Source of the DNA: JAWKWH01 sp041397625
GTDB lineage: Bacteria; Pseudomonadota; Alphaproteobacteria; Rhizobiales; Rhizobiaceae
Assembly: GCA_041397625.1 (NCBI GenBank)
Contig: JAWKWH010000001.1
Span: 558,001 to 622,000 of the forward strand
Direction of reading: 5' to 3'
DNA: 64,000 bases
The notes beneath the pieces were generated by a model. That model was not told the DNA's origin. It did no database searches and saw only the letters and a list, made by a program, of their open reading frames with translations. How positions within the stretch are numbered: the first letter of the stretch is position 1; each line of letters begins with the position of its first letter. This document shows positions 25,556 through 35,440 of the stretch, piece after piece. The position numbers were made by a program, and so were the translations under genes.

Positions 25556-28500
25556 ATGGGTCGCCGGCCGAACCTGTGGTCGATCCCCGCCGGCTTGCCG
25601 TTCCTGCCGGCGCTTGCCGATGCGATCGGCGGCAACCGGTTGATTGACGGCGTCGACACGGGCGGTGAGGAGATCGCCGCGCTCACCGTCTACGTGCCGA
25701 CGCGACGCGCAGCGCGCATGCTTCGCGGCATCTTCGTCGAGCGGGCCGGCGGCCGCGCCGTCATCCTGCCGACGATCAGGCCGCTCGGCGAGTTCGACGA
25801 GGAGGCCGACCTGTTCGAGGCCGGCGGCGCCGATATCTTCGACATGCCGGCGCCCGTCGACATCCACGAGCGCATCCTGGCGCTGGCGCCGCTGGTGCGC
25901 GCCTGGAAAAGCCGCCTGCCTGCGCATATCGCCTCGATGTTCGAGGAGGACGTGGTCGTTCCGGTCTCCGCCGCCGACGCCATATGGATGGCGCGCGATC
26001 TCGCCGCCCTGATCGACGAGGTCGAGACCGAGGACGCCGGTTGGGCCGCGCTTGCCGGCCTCGTGCCCGCCGATCTCGCCCGCTGGTGGCAGGTGACGCT
26101 CGACTTCCTCGAGATCGTCACCGGGCACTGGCCGGGCATTCTGGCCGAGAAGGGTCGGTCCGATCCCGCCGCCTGGCGCAATGCCCGCATCGCCGCCGAG
26201 GCGGCGCGGCTGGAGCGCAATCCCGCCGCCGGACCGGTCGTCGCCGCAGGCTCGACGGGCTCGATCCCGGCGACGGCGAGGCTCCTGTCGGCGATCGCGC
26301 ATCATCCTTCCGGCGCCGTCGTCCTGCCCGGGCTCGACCGCGAACTCGACGAGGGCTCCTGGCAGCTGATCGGCAAGGCGGAAGCCGCACCCTCGGTGTT
26401 CGGCCATCCGCAATACGGGCTGAAGAAACTGCTGCAGACGATCGGCGCCGGCCGCGATGCGGTGGCGGAGCTCGGCGCGGCGGCGCCGGCGCTCGCCGCG
26501 CGCGCATGGCTCGTCAACGAGGCGCTGCGCCCGGCCGAGACCACCGATCTTTGGGCCGGCCATGCCGACAGGGCCAAAGCGGCGATCGCGGCCGGCGCGC
26601 TCGATCGCGTCAGCCTGATCGAGGCGGCGAACGAACGCGAGGAGGCGCTGGCGATCGCCATAGCGCTGAGACAGGCGGTCGAGGCGCCGGGCCATCGCGC
26701 CGCGCTGGTCACCGGCGACCGCAACCTCGCCCGACGCGTCTCGGCCGAACTGCTGCGCTTCGGGATTACCGCCGACGATTCCGGCGGCAGGCCGCTTGTC
26801 GCGACGCCGCCCGCTACATTGCTGTCCCTGATCACCGAAGCGGTGTTCCGGCCCGGTGATCCGACCGTGCTGCTCGACCTGCTCGCCCATCCTCTGCTCG
26901 CCTGCGGCCTTGCGCGCGCCGAGGTGCGCCGGCTCGCCGCGCTCGCCGAACTGGTGCTGCTGCGCGGCGGCACGGGCAGGCCGGACATCCGACATGCGAT
27001 TGCCGATTTCGACGAGCGCCTCGCCATGCTCACCGCTGACCGCCATCCGCCGTTCTGGCTCGGGCGCATCAGCGAACGGGAGATTGCCGGCATCCGGCAA
27101 CTCCTCGCAAAGCTCGTCGCGGCGGTCGAGCCGCTCTGCCGGCTGCGCGGAAGCGCCGACCTGGCGCTCGGCGAGGTGGTGATGGCGCTGGTCGGCACGC
27201 TTGAGGCGGTTGCCCGCGGCGGCGACGGGTCGCTTGCCGAACTCTATGAGGGCGATGCCGGCGACAAGCTTGCCGCCACGCTGCGCTCGCTGATCGCCGC
27301 CGGCCACGACATGACCTGCCGCGCCGACGAGGTGCCCGATGTCGTCGCCGCGCTGCTGGCGCCGGAGATCGTCAAGCCGACATCGACCGGCGACGGTCGC
27401 GTCGCCATCTGGGGCGTGCTGGAGGCGCGCCTGCAAAGCGTCGACACGCTGGTCGTCGGCGCGCTCAACGAGGATAGCTGGCCGCGCAAGGTCGAGACCG
27501 GGCGCTTCATGTCGCGCGTGCTGGCCGGCGGTCTCGGCCTCGAACCGCCGGAGCGGCGCACCGGCCAGGCCGCGCACGATTTCCAGATGGCGCTGGGGGC
27601 CGAAACCGTCATCCTGTCGCGCTCGCAACGAGCCGGCGACGCGCCGGCCTCGCCGTCGCGCTGGCTGCAGCGGCTGCTGGCGGTCGCAGGCGAAACCGCG
27701 GCGAAGGCGATGCGCGCGCGTGGCGAAGCCTATCTGCGGCTGGCGACCGCAATCGACGAGGATGATCGCGCCGAGCCGGTGCCGGAGATCAGGCAGCCAT
27801 GCCCGACCCCGCCGCTCGAGGCGCGACCGACGCGGTTTTCGGTAACCGAGATCGAGACGCTGCGCCGCGACCCCTACGCCGTCTACGCGCGGCGCATCCT
27901 GCGGCTGGAGCCGGTCGAACCGCTGTGCCGCGATCCGGGCGCGGCCGAACGCGGTTCGCTATTCCACGACATCCTGCACCGCTTCACGGCTGAGGACATC
28001 GATCCCGAAGCGCCCGACGCAGAGGCGCGCCTGCTCGACATCGCCGCGACTTGTTTCGACGAGGCGGCGCTGCCCGGCGACGTGCGCGCCGTGTGGTGGC
28101 CGCGTTTCGCTCAACTCGCGCCGGCACTGCTCGACTGGGAGCGCAAGCAGTCGCGGGGCGTGCGGCGGAAATTTACCGAGATCGCCTCGAGCCGCGTTGC
28201 CGTCGGCGCCACCGGCGTGGTGCTGTCGGGCCGGGCCGACCGCATCGACCTCAGCGACGGCGGCGAATTCGCCGACATCCTCGATTTCAAGACCGGCGAC
28301 ATGCCCACGAGAATGCAGGCGCGCACGCTGCTGGCGCCGCAACTGGCGCTGGAGGGCGCGCTGCTTGCCCGTGGCGCATTTGCCGAGCTGGGCTCGCTGA
28401 CGCCGGCCGACCTGCTCTATGTGCGGCTGAAGTCCGACGGCACGGTCAGGCCCGAATCCGTACCTTCAAGCGGCAAGAAGGACGAGTGGACCACGGCCGA

Positions 28501-28687
28501 AGCGCTCGCCGACGAGGCCTGGGACAAGCTTGAACGACTGCTCGCCTTCTATGCCGATCCGGCCAACGGCTACAGATCGCGCGCGCTGCCGCTGCGCGAG
28601 CAGGACATGGACGGCGACTACGATCATCTGGCCCGCGCGCTCGAATGGTCGTCGGGCGGCGACGGGGCGGAGGGCGGCGGCGAATGA
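25556..28687 (+). CDS. addB: Double-strand break repair protein AddB
   Basis: A 1043-residue subunit of the AddAB helicase-nuclease, the alphaproteobacterial counterpart of RecBCD, which processes DNA ends for RecA. The N-terminus (LWSIPAGLPFLPALADAI and TLTVYVPTRRAAR-like segment) and the C-terminal PD-(D/E)XK nuclease domain (RGSLFHDILHRF near 805 and ADILDFKTGD near 910) are clear. The start could be the ATG at 25556 or a GTG at 25547 that overlaps the murU stop. The stop overlaps the addA ATG by 4 bases. Confidence 0.94.
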   Translation: MGRRPNLWSIPAGLPFLPALADAIGGNRLIDGVDTGGEEIAALTVYVPTRRAARMLRGIFVERAGGRAVILPTIRPLGEFDEEADLFEAGGADIFDMPAPVDIHERILALAPLVRAWKSRLPAHIASMFEEDVVVPVSAADAIWMARDLAALIDEVETEDAGWAALAGLVPADLARWWQVTLDFLEIVTGHWPGILAEKGRSDPAAWRNARIAAEAARLERNPAAGPVVAAGSTGSIPATARLLSAIAHHPSGAVVLPGLDRELDEGSWQLIGKAEAAPSVFGHPQYGLKKLLQTIGAGRDAVAELGAAAPALAARAWLVNEALRPAETTDLWAGHADRAKAAIAAGALDRVSLIEAANEREEALAIAIALRQAVEAPGHRAALVTGDRNLARRVSAELLRFGITADDSGGRPLVATPPATLLSLITEAVFRPGDPTVLLDLLAHPLLACGLARAEVRRLAALAELVLLRGGTGRPDIRHAIADFDERLAMLTADRHPPFWLGRISEREIAGIRQLLAKLVAAVEPLCRLRGSADLALGEVVMALVGTLEAVARGGDGSLAELYEGDAGDKLAATLRSLIAAGHDMTCRADEVPDVVAALLAPEIVKPTSTGDGRVAIWGVLEARLQSVDTLVVGALNEDSWPRKVETGRFMSRVLAGGLGLEPPERRTGQAAHDFQMALGAETVILSRSQRAGDAPASPSRWLQRLLAVAGETAAKAMRARGEAYLRLATAIDEDDRAEPVPEIRQPCPTPPLEARPTRFSVTEIETLRRDPYAVYARRILRLEPVEPLCRDPGAAERGSLFHDILHRFTAEDIDPEAPDAEARLLDIAATCFDEAALPGDVRAVWWPRFAQLAPALLDWERKQSRGVRRKFTEIASSRVAVGATGVVLSGRADRIDLSDGGEFADILDFKTGDMPTRMQARTLLAPQLALEGALLARGAFAELGSLTPADLLYVRLKSDGTVRPESVPSSGKKDEWTTAEALADEAWDKLERLLAFYADPANGYRSRALPLREQDMDGDYDHLARALEWSSGGDGAEGGGE

Positions 28688-31600
28688 GCGACTCCTTCGT
28701 CATCCCCGCCGAGACCGGACGCAAGCAGGCCGAGGCCGCCGATCCGGCCAATTCGGTCTGGGTGGCGGCAAATGCCGGGTCCGGCAAGACGCATGTGCTG
28801 TCGCGGCGTGTCATCCGCCTGCTGCTCGACGGCGTCGATCCGTCGCGCATCCTCTGCCTGACCTATACCCGCGCCGCCGCCGCCAACATGGTCAACAAGG
28901 TGTTCGACGAGCTCGGCCGCTGGGCGGTGATGGGCGGGGACGACCTGTCGGCGGCGATCGAGGCGCTCGAGGCGCGCCGACCCGACGCCGCGCGCCTGGC
29001 GCTGGCGCGGCAGCTCTTCGCCCGGGCGCTCGAAACGCCGGGCGGGCTGAAGATCCAGACCATCCACGCCTTCTGCGAGGCAGTACTGCACCAGTTTCCG
29101 CTCGAGGCCAACATCGCCGGCCATTTCGAGCTGCTCGACAGCCAGATGGAACAGGCACTGGTGGCGGAAGCCCGCCGCGACCTCCTGACCGGGGCGGCCG
29201 ATGACGAGCGCTCGGAACTGTCGCGTGCCTTCGCCACGGTGCTGGCGACCGCCGGCGAGAAAGGGCTCGACAATCTGCTCGGCGAGATCGTCGCCAGGCG
29301 CGACGGATTGCGCGCTTTTCTCGACCAGCTGTCGGGCACCGGCGAGCGGCTCGAGCTCATGAAACGCGAATTCGGCTTCGATGCCGCCGAGACGGAGGAG
29401 ACGATCGCCGCCACGGTGTGGCCGGACGATTACTTCACACCACAGCTTGCCGCGGCTGTCCATGCTCGTGGCGAGGCCGCCGGCAAGACCATCGCCGCCG
29501 AATTCGGCGCCGGGTTGAAGGCCGCATGCGCGCTGACGGAGACGACCGCTCGCCTGAAGGCGCTGTCACGCCTCTTTTTCCGGCTCGACAAGGGCAACTG
29601 GGTGGTTCGCAGTTCGAAACAGATCATGTCCAAGGGCGTCGGCGAGCACTTTGACGCCTTCGCCGAGGAATTCGAGCGCTACGCGGAGGTGCTGCGCGCC
29701 GCAAACGACCGCGTCACCATGCTACGGCTCGTCGAGGCGACCGACGCGGCGCTGACGGTGGCCGACCGGCTGATCGCCCGCTATTCGCGGCTGAAGAGCG
29801 CGCGCGGCTTTCTCGACTTCAACGACCTGATTACCCGCACCGCCTACCTCTTGGCGCGCGGCGACGCCGGCGCCTGGGTGCAGTACAAGCTCGACCGCGG
29901 CCTCGACCACATTCTCGTCGACGAGGCGCAGGACACCAGCCCCGGCCAGTGGGAGGTGATCCGGCGGTTGGCCGAGGAGTTCTTCTCGGGCGAGACCGCG
30001 CGCTCGAACGTCAACCGCACCATCTTCGCCGTCGGCGACGAGAAGCAGTCGATCTACTCGTTCCAGGGCGCCGAGCCGGCGGCGTTCGCCGAAAGCGGCT
30101 TCGCCTTCGCAAAGAAGGTCAAAGCTGCCGGCGCGACATTCAAACCAGCAAGGCTGACCTATTCCTTCCGCTCCGTCGGCGACGTGCTGTCGGCGGTCGA
30201 CCTGGTGTTCGCGCAGGCCGAGGCGCGTGAGGGCCTGACGGTCGATCCCGAGGAGATCGAGCATGCCGCGGTGCGCGCTCATGACCCTGGCTATGTCGAA
30301 CTCTGGCCGATGATCGGCGCCGAGAAAGTCGACGAGCCGGAGGACTGGACAGAGGCGATCGACCATGCCTCGCAACCGGCGGTGCGGCTGGCCGAGGCGA
30401 TCGCCGGCCGCGTCAGGACGTGGATCGACAGCGGCGAGATCATCGAAGGCAAGGGCAGGCGGCTGCGCGCCGGCGACGTGATGGTGCTGGTGCGCAAGCG
30501 CGGCAGTTTCGTCCATGCCCTGTCGCGGGCGCTGAAGAACCGGCAGGTGCCGGTCGCCGGCGCCGACCGCTTGAGGTTGCGCGACCATATCGCCGTCAAG
30601 GACCTGATAGCGCTCGGCCGTTTCGCGCTGCAGGCCGATGACGACCTGTCGCTCGCAGCACTTCTGAAAAGCCCGGTGTTCAACCTGGGCGACGACGACC
30701 TGTTCGCGCTCGCCCACGGCCGACCGCCCGGCGTGTCGCTGTGGCAGAGCCTGAGGCAGGCCGCCACGGACGACAGGCGCCTTGCGGCGGTCACCGAGCG
30801 GCTTGCCACCTGGCGCGACGAGGCCGGTTTCCGGCCGGTGGTCGAGTTCTACAACACCGTTCTCGGTCGTGACGGCGTGCGCGCCGCCATGATCGCTCGC
30901 CTCGGTCACGAGGCCGGCGAGATCCTCGACGAGTTCATCGGCTACGCATTCGCCTGCGAACGGACCGGCATTGTCGGGCTCGGCGCCTTTGTCGAGACGC
31001 TCGACGGTGCCGGTCCGGAGATCAAGCGCGAGATCGCCCAGTCGCGCGACGAGGTGCGCATCATGACCGTGCACGCGGCCAAGGGGCTGGAAGCGCCGGT
31101 CGTCTTCCTGGTCGACGGCGGATCGGCGCCGAGCGTCAGCCAGCACCTGCCGCGGCTGATGCCGTTTTTCTCGCGCCGCAGGCTGTGGCCGGGAACCGGC
31201 TTTCTGTGGCGGCCGGGCGCCGATCTTAAGACGGATTTCGTCGGCGAGCTGGAGGCGGAGCAGAAACGCAAGGCCGAGGAGGAATACCGCCGGCTGCTCT
31301 ATGTCGGCATGACGCGGGCCGAGGACCGGCTGATCGTCTGCGGCCACTACAATCTGCGCGAACCGGCCGACGGCACATGGCACAAGTTGGTTTCGACGGC
31401 ACTTGCGCCGGCGGGCGAGGTGGTGGAGGCCGGCCTGCCGGGCATCGACGGCGACGTGCTGCGCTACCGGTCGACCGATGCCCCGCCTAAACCTGCAAAG
31501 GACGAGGCCGGAGAAGCAGAACCCATGGCGGCTGCGTTTCCCGAAGCGCTTCGCCGGCCCCTGCCGCCCGAAGCGCCGCTGCCAAGGCCGTTCTCGCCGT

Positions 31601-32208
31601 CGGGCGCCGCCGCGCTGGTGGAACCGGCGCCGGAACTGGCCGACGCGTCTCGCTCGCCGGTGCTGGACGATGCCCGTGCGCCGGGCCTGGCGATCGAGCG
31701 CGGTATCGCCATCCACCGCATGCTGCAGGTTATGCCCGACATTTCCGATGCCGGGCGCGAGGCAGCAGGCCGGCGCTTTCTCGACCGTTTCGGCGTCGGC
31801 TGGGATGCCGGCGAGCGAGAGGCGGCGCTCCGATCGGTGCTGAACGTCCTCGCCGACCCGGCGTTTATGGCGGTGTTCGCTCCGGGATCGCGCGCCGAGG
31901 TGGCGATTGCCGGACATCTGCGGGTCGCCGGCGTCTCGCGCGCGGTTTCAGGCAAGATCGACCGGCTGGCGATCGGCGACGACGAGGTTCTGATCGTCGA
32001 TTACAAGACCAACCGCGCGCCGCCAACCGATCTCGACGGTATCCCCGCCGCCTATGTCGCGCAGATCGCCGTTTATTCGGCGCTGCTGCGCCAGCTCCAT
32101 CCCGGCCGCCGGGTCATTGCCGGCCTGCTGTTCACCGAGACGCCCCGGTTGATCCGCATACCCGACACCGTCATCACGCAAGCGCTTGAGCGACTCGCCG
32201 TCTCATGA
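28684..32208 (+). CDS. addA: Double-strand break repair helicase AddA
   Basis: A 1174-residue UvrD-like superfamily 1 helicase with a C-terminal nuclease. Visible are Walker A (AANAGSGKTHVL at about 28-39), TYTRAAAANM (motif Ia), ILVDEAQDTSPGQW (motif II), VGDEKQSIYSFQGAEP (motif III), MTVHAAKGLEAPVVFLVD (motif V), RLLYVGMTRAEDRL (motif VI) and the nuclease motif LIVDYKTNRAPP near 1100. It is coupled to addB by an ATGA overlap, and both act together on DNA ends. Confidence 0.97.
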   Translation: MSDSFVIPAETGRKQAEAADPANSVWVAANAGSGKTHVLSRRVIRLLLDGVDPSRILCLTYTRAAAANMVNKVFDELGRWAVMGGDDLSAAIEALEARRPDAARLALARQLFARALETPGGLKIQTIHAFCEAVLHQFPLEANIAGHFELLDSQMEQALVAEARRDLLTGAADDERSELSRAFATVLATAGEKGLDNLLGEIVARRDGLRAFLDQLSGTGERLELMKREFGFDAAETEETIAATVWPDDYFTPQLAAAVHARGEAAGKTIAAEFGAGLKAACALTETTARLKALSRLFFRLDKGNWVVRSSKQIMSKGVGEHFDAFAEEFERYAEVLRAANDRVTMLRLVEATDAALTVADRLIARYSRLKSARGFLDFNDLITRTAYLLARGDAGAWVQYKLDRGLDHILVDEAQDTSPGQWEVIRRLAEEFFSGETARSNVNRTIFAVGDEKQSIYSFQGAEPAAFAESGFAFAKKVKAAGATFKPARLTYSFRSVGDVLSAVDLVFAQAEAREGLTVDPEEIEHAAVRAHDPGYVELWPMIGAEKVDEPEDWTEAIDHASQPAVRLAEAIAGRVRTWIDSGEIIEGKGRRLRAGDVMVLVRKRGSFVHALSRALKNRQVPVAGADRLRLRDHIAVKDLIALGRFALQADDDLSLAALLKSPVFNLGDDDLFALAHGRPPGVSLWQSLRQAATDDRRLAAVTERLATWRDEAGFRPVVEFYNTVLGRDGVRAAMIARLGHEAGEILDEFIGYAFACERTGIVGLGAFVETLDGAGPEIKREIAQSRDEVRIMTVHAAKGLEAPVVFLVDGGSAPSVSQHLPRLMPFFSRRRLWPGTGFLWRPGADLKTDFVGELEAEQKRKAEEEYRRLLYVGMTRAEDRLIVCGHYNLREPADGTWHKLVSTALAPAGEVVEAGLPGIDGDVLRYRSTDAPPKPAKDEAGEAEPMAAAFPEALRRPLPPEAPLPRPFSPSGAAALVEPAPELADASRSPVLDDARAPGLAIERGIAIHRMLQVMPDISDAGREAAGRRFLDRFGVGWDAGEREAALRSVLNVLADPAFMAVFAPGSRAEVAIAGHLRVAGVSRAVSGKIDRLAIGDDEVLIVDYKTNRAPPTDLDGIPAAYVAQIAVYSALLRQLHPGRRVIAGLLFTETPRLIRIPDTVITQALERLAVS

Positions 32209-32282
32209 CAAACAAGTGACTTGAATCGTGGCGGGCAAGCGCCCACATGGCAGGCGAAACGCCATTTTGAAAGGATCCGCAA

Positions 32283-32603
32283 ATGGCTACCGTGAAGATT
32301 GACAACAGCAATTTCGACACCGGCGTGCTCAATGCGGCCGAACCCGTCGTGGTCGACTTCTGGGCCGAATGGTGCGGTCCCTGCAAGATGATCGCCCCGG
32401 CGCTCGAGGAGATTTCGGCCGAGGTGGGCGACAAGGTGAAGATCGCCAAGGTCAATATCGACGAAAATCCGGAGATCGCCGCCCGTTTCGGCATCCGCTC
32501 GATTCCGACCCTGATGATGTTCAAGGGCGGCGAAGTTGCCGACATGAAGGTGGGCGCGTTGCCCAAATCCGCGCTGTCGTCCTGGATCAACGGCGCCGCC
32601 TGA
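32283..32603 (+). CDS. trxA: Thioredoxin
   Basis: A 106-residue thioredoxin with the active site WCGPC (Cys31 and Cys34) and the cis-Pro segment IRSIPTLMMF. It donates electrons to ribonucleotide reductase, PAPS reductase and other cytoplasmic proteins. It follows addA by 74 bases and ends with a strong terminator. The addAB-trxA order is the norm in rhizobia. Confidence 0.98.
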   Translation: MATVKIDNSNFDTGVLNAAEPVVVDFWAEWCGPCKMIAPALEEISAEVGDKVKIAKVNIDENPEIAARFGIRSIPTLMMFKGGEVADMKVGALPKSALSSWINGAA

Positions 32604-32627
32604 GCGAATTCGATCTGGAAGCATCGG

Positions 32628-32656
32628 AAAGCCCGGCTTGCGAGCCGGGCTTTTTT
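32628..32656 (+). terminator. Hairpin terminator after trxA
   Basis: AAAGCCCGGCT (32628-32638) pairs with AGCCGGGCTTT (32643-32653) around a TGCG loop and is followed by more T. This is a strong intrinsic terminator. Confidence 0.9.
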
Positions 32657-32743
32657 CTGGCGCAATCGATTTCTCCCCGCGGACCTGCCGGCGCACGCCG
32701 GGATGCGGCAATCTCCTGCGTACAACAGGCAGGAGACGCTGCA

Positions 32744-33025
32744 ATGTCGGGAAGCGCCATGGCTGAAGTCGTCATCGACAATGAGCGTGTGCTCGTCACC
32801 CGCTTCGATTTTGCTCCGGGAGACAATACCGGCCGGCACCGCCACGAGCGCGACTACGTCATTGTGCCGGTGGTCGACGGCAGGGTGCGGCTGGACACGC
32901 CGGAAGGCGAGGCGTCGGCCGAGATGCAGGCCGGCATCGCCTATTTTCGCAAGGCCGGCGTCGAGCACGACGTTATCAATGCCGGCGACGACGCTCTGTG
33001 CTTTGTCGAGATCGAGCTGAAATAG
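32744..33025 (+). CDS. Small cupin-domain protein
   Basis: A 93-residue single-domain cupin. The metal-binding motif 1 GRHRHERDYVIVPVVDG and motif 2 GVEHDVINAGDD supply the usual His residues. The enzyme reaction, if any, is unknown. The ATG at 32744 was chosen because AGGAGA lies at good spacing. Another ATG is five codons later. It is a lone gene between the trxA terminator and the convergent folC, whose stop is 2 bases away. Confidence 0.8.
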   Translation: MSGSAMAEVVIDNERVLVTRFDFAPGDNTGRHRHERDYVIVPVVDGRVRLDTPEGEASAEMQAGIAYFRKAGVEHDVINAGDDALCFVEIELK

Positions 33026-33026
33026 C

Positions 33027-34376
33027 CTAAGCCGGCGCCGTGCCGTTCAGCCTCAGCGCCTCGCCGGCCTGGTAGAGCGATCCGCCGATCAGGATGCGCG
33101 GCGGCGTCTCGTCGGCGCTCCAGGTATCGCGCAGCAGGTTGAGCGCGTTGGTGATCGAGGCGACCGGCTCGGCCGACAGTCCGGCATCGATCGCCCGCGC
33201 CGCCAGTTCGTCGTTCGGCGTGCCGGCGTCGCTGGTGACGATGGGAACCGTGTAGACATGGCGCGCCATGCCCTGGAAGGCGCGGAAATAGCCCGACTGG
33301 TCCTTGGTGGTGAGCATGCCGGCGATCAGGAACAGCGGCCGCGACTGACGTTCCTCCTCGCCGGCAAGCGCCTCGGCGACCACCAATCCGGCATCGGGAT
33401 TGTGCCCGCCGTCGATCCAGATCTCCGCATGCGCCGGCGCCGCCTCGACCAGCGCGCCCTCGCCGATCCGCTGCAACCTGCCGGGCCATTCGACCTCCGT
33501 CGTCGCCCTTTCGGCTTCCGACTGGCCGATTGCAAACCCTGCGGCGCGTACCGCCGCGATCGCCGCTGCCGCATTGGCGAGCTGGTGCCGGCCGGCGAGC
33601 CGTGGCAGCGGCAGGTCCATCAGCCCGGCATGGTCCTGGTAGACCATGCGTCCGTGTTCTTCAAAGGCAAGAAAATCCTCGCCGTAGACGAAGCAGTCAT
33701 TGTCGTGGCGCATGGCCGTGTCGCGCAGCACCTCGCGTGCTGCCTCGTACGCCTGCGCGCCGATCACCACCGGAACGCCGGGCTTGATGATCCCGGCCTT
33801 CTCCGCCGCGATCAATTCGATGCGGTCGCCGAGATAGGCCTCGTGATCCATGGCGATCGGCATGATCACCGACACGGCCGGCTTTTCGATCAGGTTGGTG
33901 GCGTCGAACCGGCCGCCGAGCCCGACTTCGACGATGGCCGCGTCGGCGGGCTGCTCGGAAAACAGCACGAACATCACCGCGGTCAGGATCTCGAACACGG
34001 TAATCTTCCGCCCGCCATTGGCCTCCGCCACGCGCTCGATCGTGTCGGCAAGCAGCCGGTCCTCGACCAGGCGACCGCCGCCGGCGGCGCCGATGCGGTA
34101 GCGTTCGTGCCAGTCGACGAGATGCGGCGAAGTGTGCACATGCACGGCAAGGCCGGCGGCCTCGAGCAGCGCACGCGAAAACGCGGCCGCCGAGCCCTTG
34201 CCGTTGGTTCCGGCGATGTGGACAACCGGCGGCAGCCGGTCCTGCGGGTTGCCGAGCGCCGCCATGAGCTCGCCGATGCGGTCCAGCGAAAGATCGTAGC
34301 CCTTCGGGTGCAATGCCGACAGGCGTTCGATCGCGCGCGCCGCTGCGGATATCTGGCTGACAGGTTCGGTACCCAT
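33027..34376 (-). CDS. folC: Bifunctional folylpolyglutamate/dihydrofolate synthase
   Basis: A 449-residue Mur-ligase-fold enzyme that adds Glu to dihydropteroate and folates. HIAGTNGKGSAAAF is the P-loop, VEVGLGGRFDATN and the later WIDGGHNPDAG are family signatures. The start at 34376 (MGTEPVSQISAA) gives the usual length. Longer in-frame starts exist but look non-conserved. It follows accD on the minus strand, and the accD-folC pair is conserved. Confidence 0.95.
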   Translation of the reverse strand: MGTEPVSQISAAARAIERLSALHPKGYDLSLDRIGELMAALGNPQDRLPPVVHIAGTNGKGSAAAFSRALLEAAGLAVHVHTSPHLVDWHERYRIGAAGGGRLVEDRLLADTIERVAEANGGRKITVFEILTAVMFVLFSEQPADAAIVEVGLGGRFDATNLIEKPAVSVIMPIAMDHEAYLGDRIELIAAEKAGIIKPGVPVVIGAQAYEAAREVLRDTAMRHDNDCFVYGEDFLAFEEHGRMVYQDHAGLMDLPLPRLAGRHQLANAAAAIAAVRAAGFAIGQSEAERATTEVEWPGRLQRIGEGALVEAAPAHAEIWIDGGHNPDAGLVVAEALAGEEERQSRPLFLIAGMLTTKDQSGYFRAFQGMARHVYTVPIVTSDAGTPNDELAARAIDAGLSAEPVASITNALNLLRDTWSADETPPRILIGGSLYQAGEALRLNGTAPA

Positions 34377-34449
34377 TTTCTGTCCGGGATGTTGCCGGCA
34401 TCCGCCATCGCGCGAATGCCGGTGAAAAATCATGATGGCCGGAGACGGA

Positions 34450-35403
34450 TCAGTCGGCGGCTTCGGCGGTCTCCGCCTCTTCGGCATTCGCCGTTTCCGG
34501 TTCCGCCGGCTCTTCGGGTTCCGGCTCCTGTTCGGGCGGGACTTCCGGTTCGACCGGCACGTTGAGCAGCAGCTTCAGCAGCCGCGCGATGGTCGACCGC
34601 AGCTCCTGGCGCGGCACCACCATGTCAACCATGCCGTGCTCCATCAGGTATTCGGCGCGCTGGAAGCCTTCCGGCAGCTTCTCGCGGATGGTTTGCTCGA
34701 TGACGCGCTGGCCGGCAAAGCCGATCAGCGCGCCCGGTTCGGCGATGTGGACGTCGCCGAGCATCGCATAGGAGGCGGTGACGCCGCCGGTGGTCGGATT
34801 GGTCAGCACCACGACATAGGGCAGGCCGGCCTCCTTCAGCCGCTCGACGGCAACCGTGGTGCGCGGCAACTGCATCAGCGACAGGATGCCTTCCTGCATG
34901 CGCGCACCGCCCGAGGCGGCAAACAGCACCAGCGGCCGCTTCTTGTCGATTGCGGCCTCGAACGCGGCGATGATCGCTTCGCCCGCCGCCATGCCGAGCG
35001 AACCGCCCATGAAGGCGAAATCCTGCACCGCGGCGACAATCGGCACGCCCTCGATCTCGCCGAGCGCGCCGGTGACCGCGTCGTCGCGGCCGGTTTTGGT
35101 ACGGTTTTCCTTCAGCCGGTCGGTGTAGCGTTTCTCGTCGCGGAACTTCAGCGGATCGGCGGCGACCTTGGGATTTTCCAGAACCTCGTATTCGCCGCTG
35201 TCGAAGAAGTAGTTGAGCCGGTCCTTGGCCGAAATCTTCATGTGATGGCCGGAGGCCGGAATCACATACTGGTTTTCCTCCAGGTCCTTGTGGAACACCA
35301 TCTCGCCGGTCTCCGGGCATTTGATCCAGAGGTTCTCCGGCATGTCGCGACGCCCGAGCATCGAGTTGATCTTCGGGCGGACGTAGTTGGTAATCCAGTT
35401 CAT
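34450..35403 (-). CDS. accD: Acetyl-CoA carboxylase carboxyltransferase subunit beta
   Basis: A 317-residue subunit that with AccA transfers the carboxyl group to acetyl-CoA for fatty acid synthesis. The crotonase-fold core (ALGEIEGVPIVAAVQDFAFMGGSLG, PLVLFAASGGARMQEG, TNPTTGGVTASYA) is intact. The N-terminal zinc finger is degenerate: only Cys29 remains, and the other three positions are Thr32, Ile48 and Ser51. I believe the loss is shared by other rhizobia. The C-terminus is a strongly acidic, Pro/Glu-rich tail. The start MNWITNYV at 35403 is conserved. Confidence 0.96.
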   Translation of the reverse strand: MNWITNYVRPKINSMLGRRDMPENLWIKCPETGEMVFHKDLEENQYVIPASGHHMKISAKDRLNYFFDSGEYEVLENPKVAADPLKFRDEKRYTDRLKENRTKTGRDDAVTGALGEIEGVPIVAAVQDFAFMGGSLGMAAGEAIIAAFEAAIDKKRPLVLFAASGGARMQEGILSLMQLPRTTVAVERLKEAGLPYVVVLTNPTTGGVTASYAMLGDVHIAEPGALIGFAGQRVIEQTIREKLPEGFQRAEYLMEHGMVDMVVPRQELRSTIARLLKLLLNVPVEPEVPPEQEPEPEEPAEPETANAEEAETAEAAD

Positions 35404-35440
35404 CGCACCTGATTCCAGTGGGGATGGTAAGATGGGGTTT

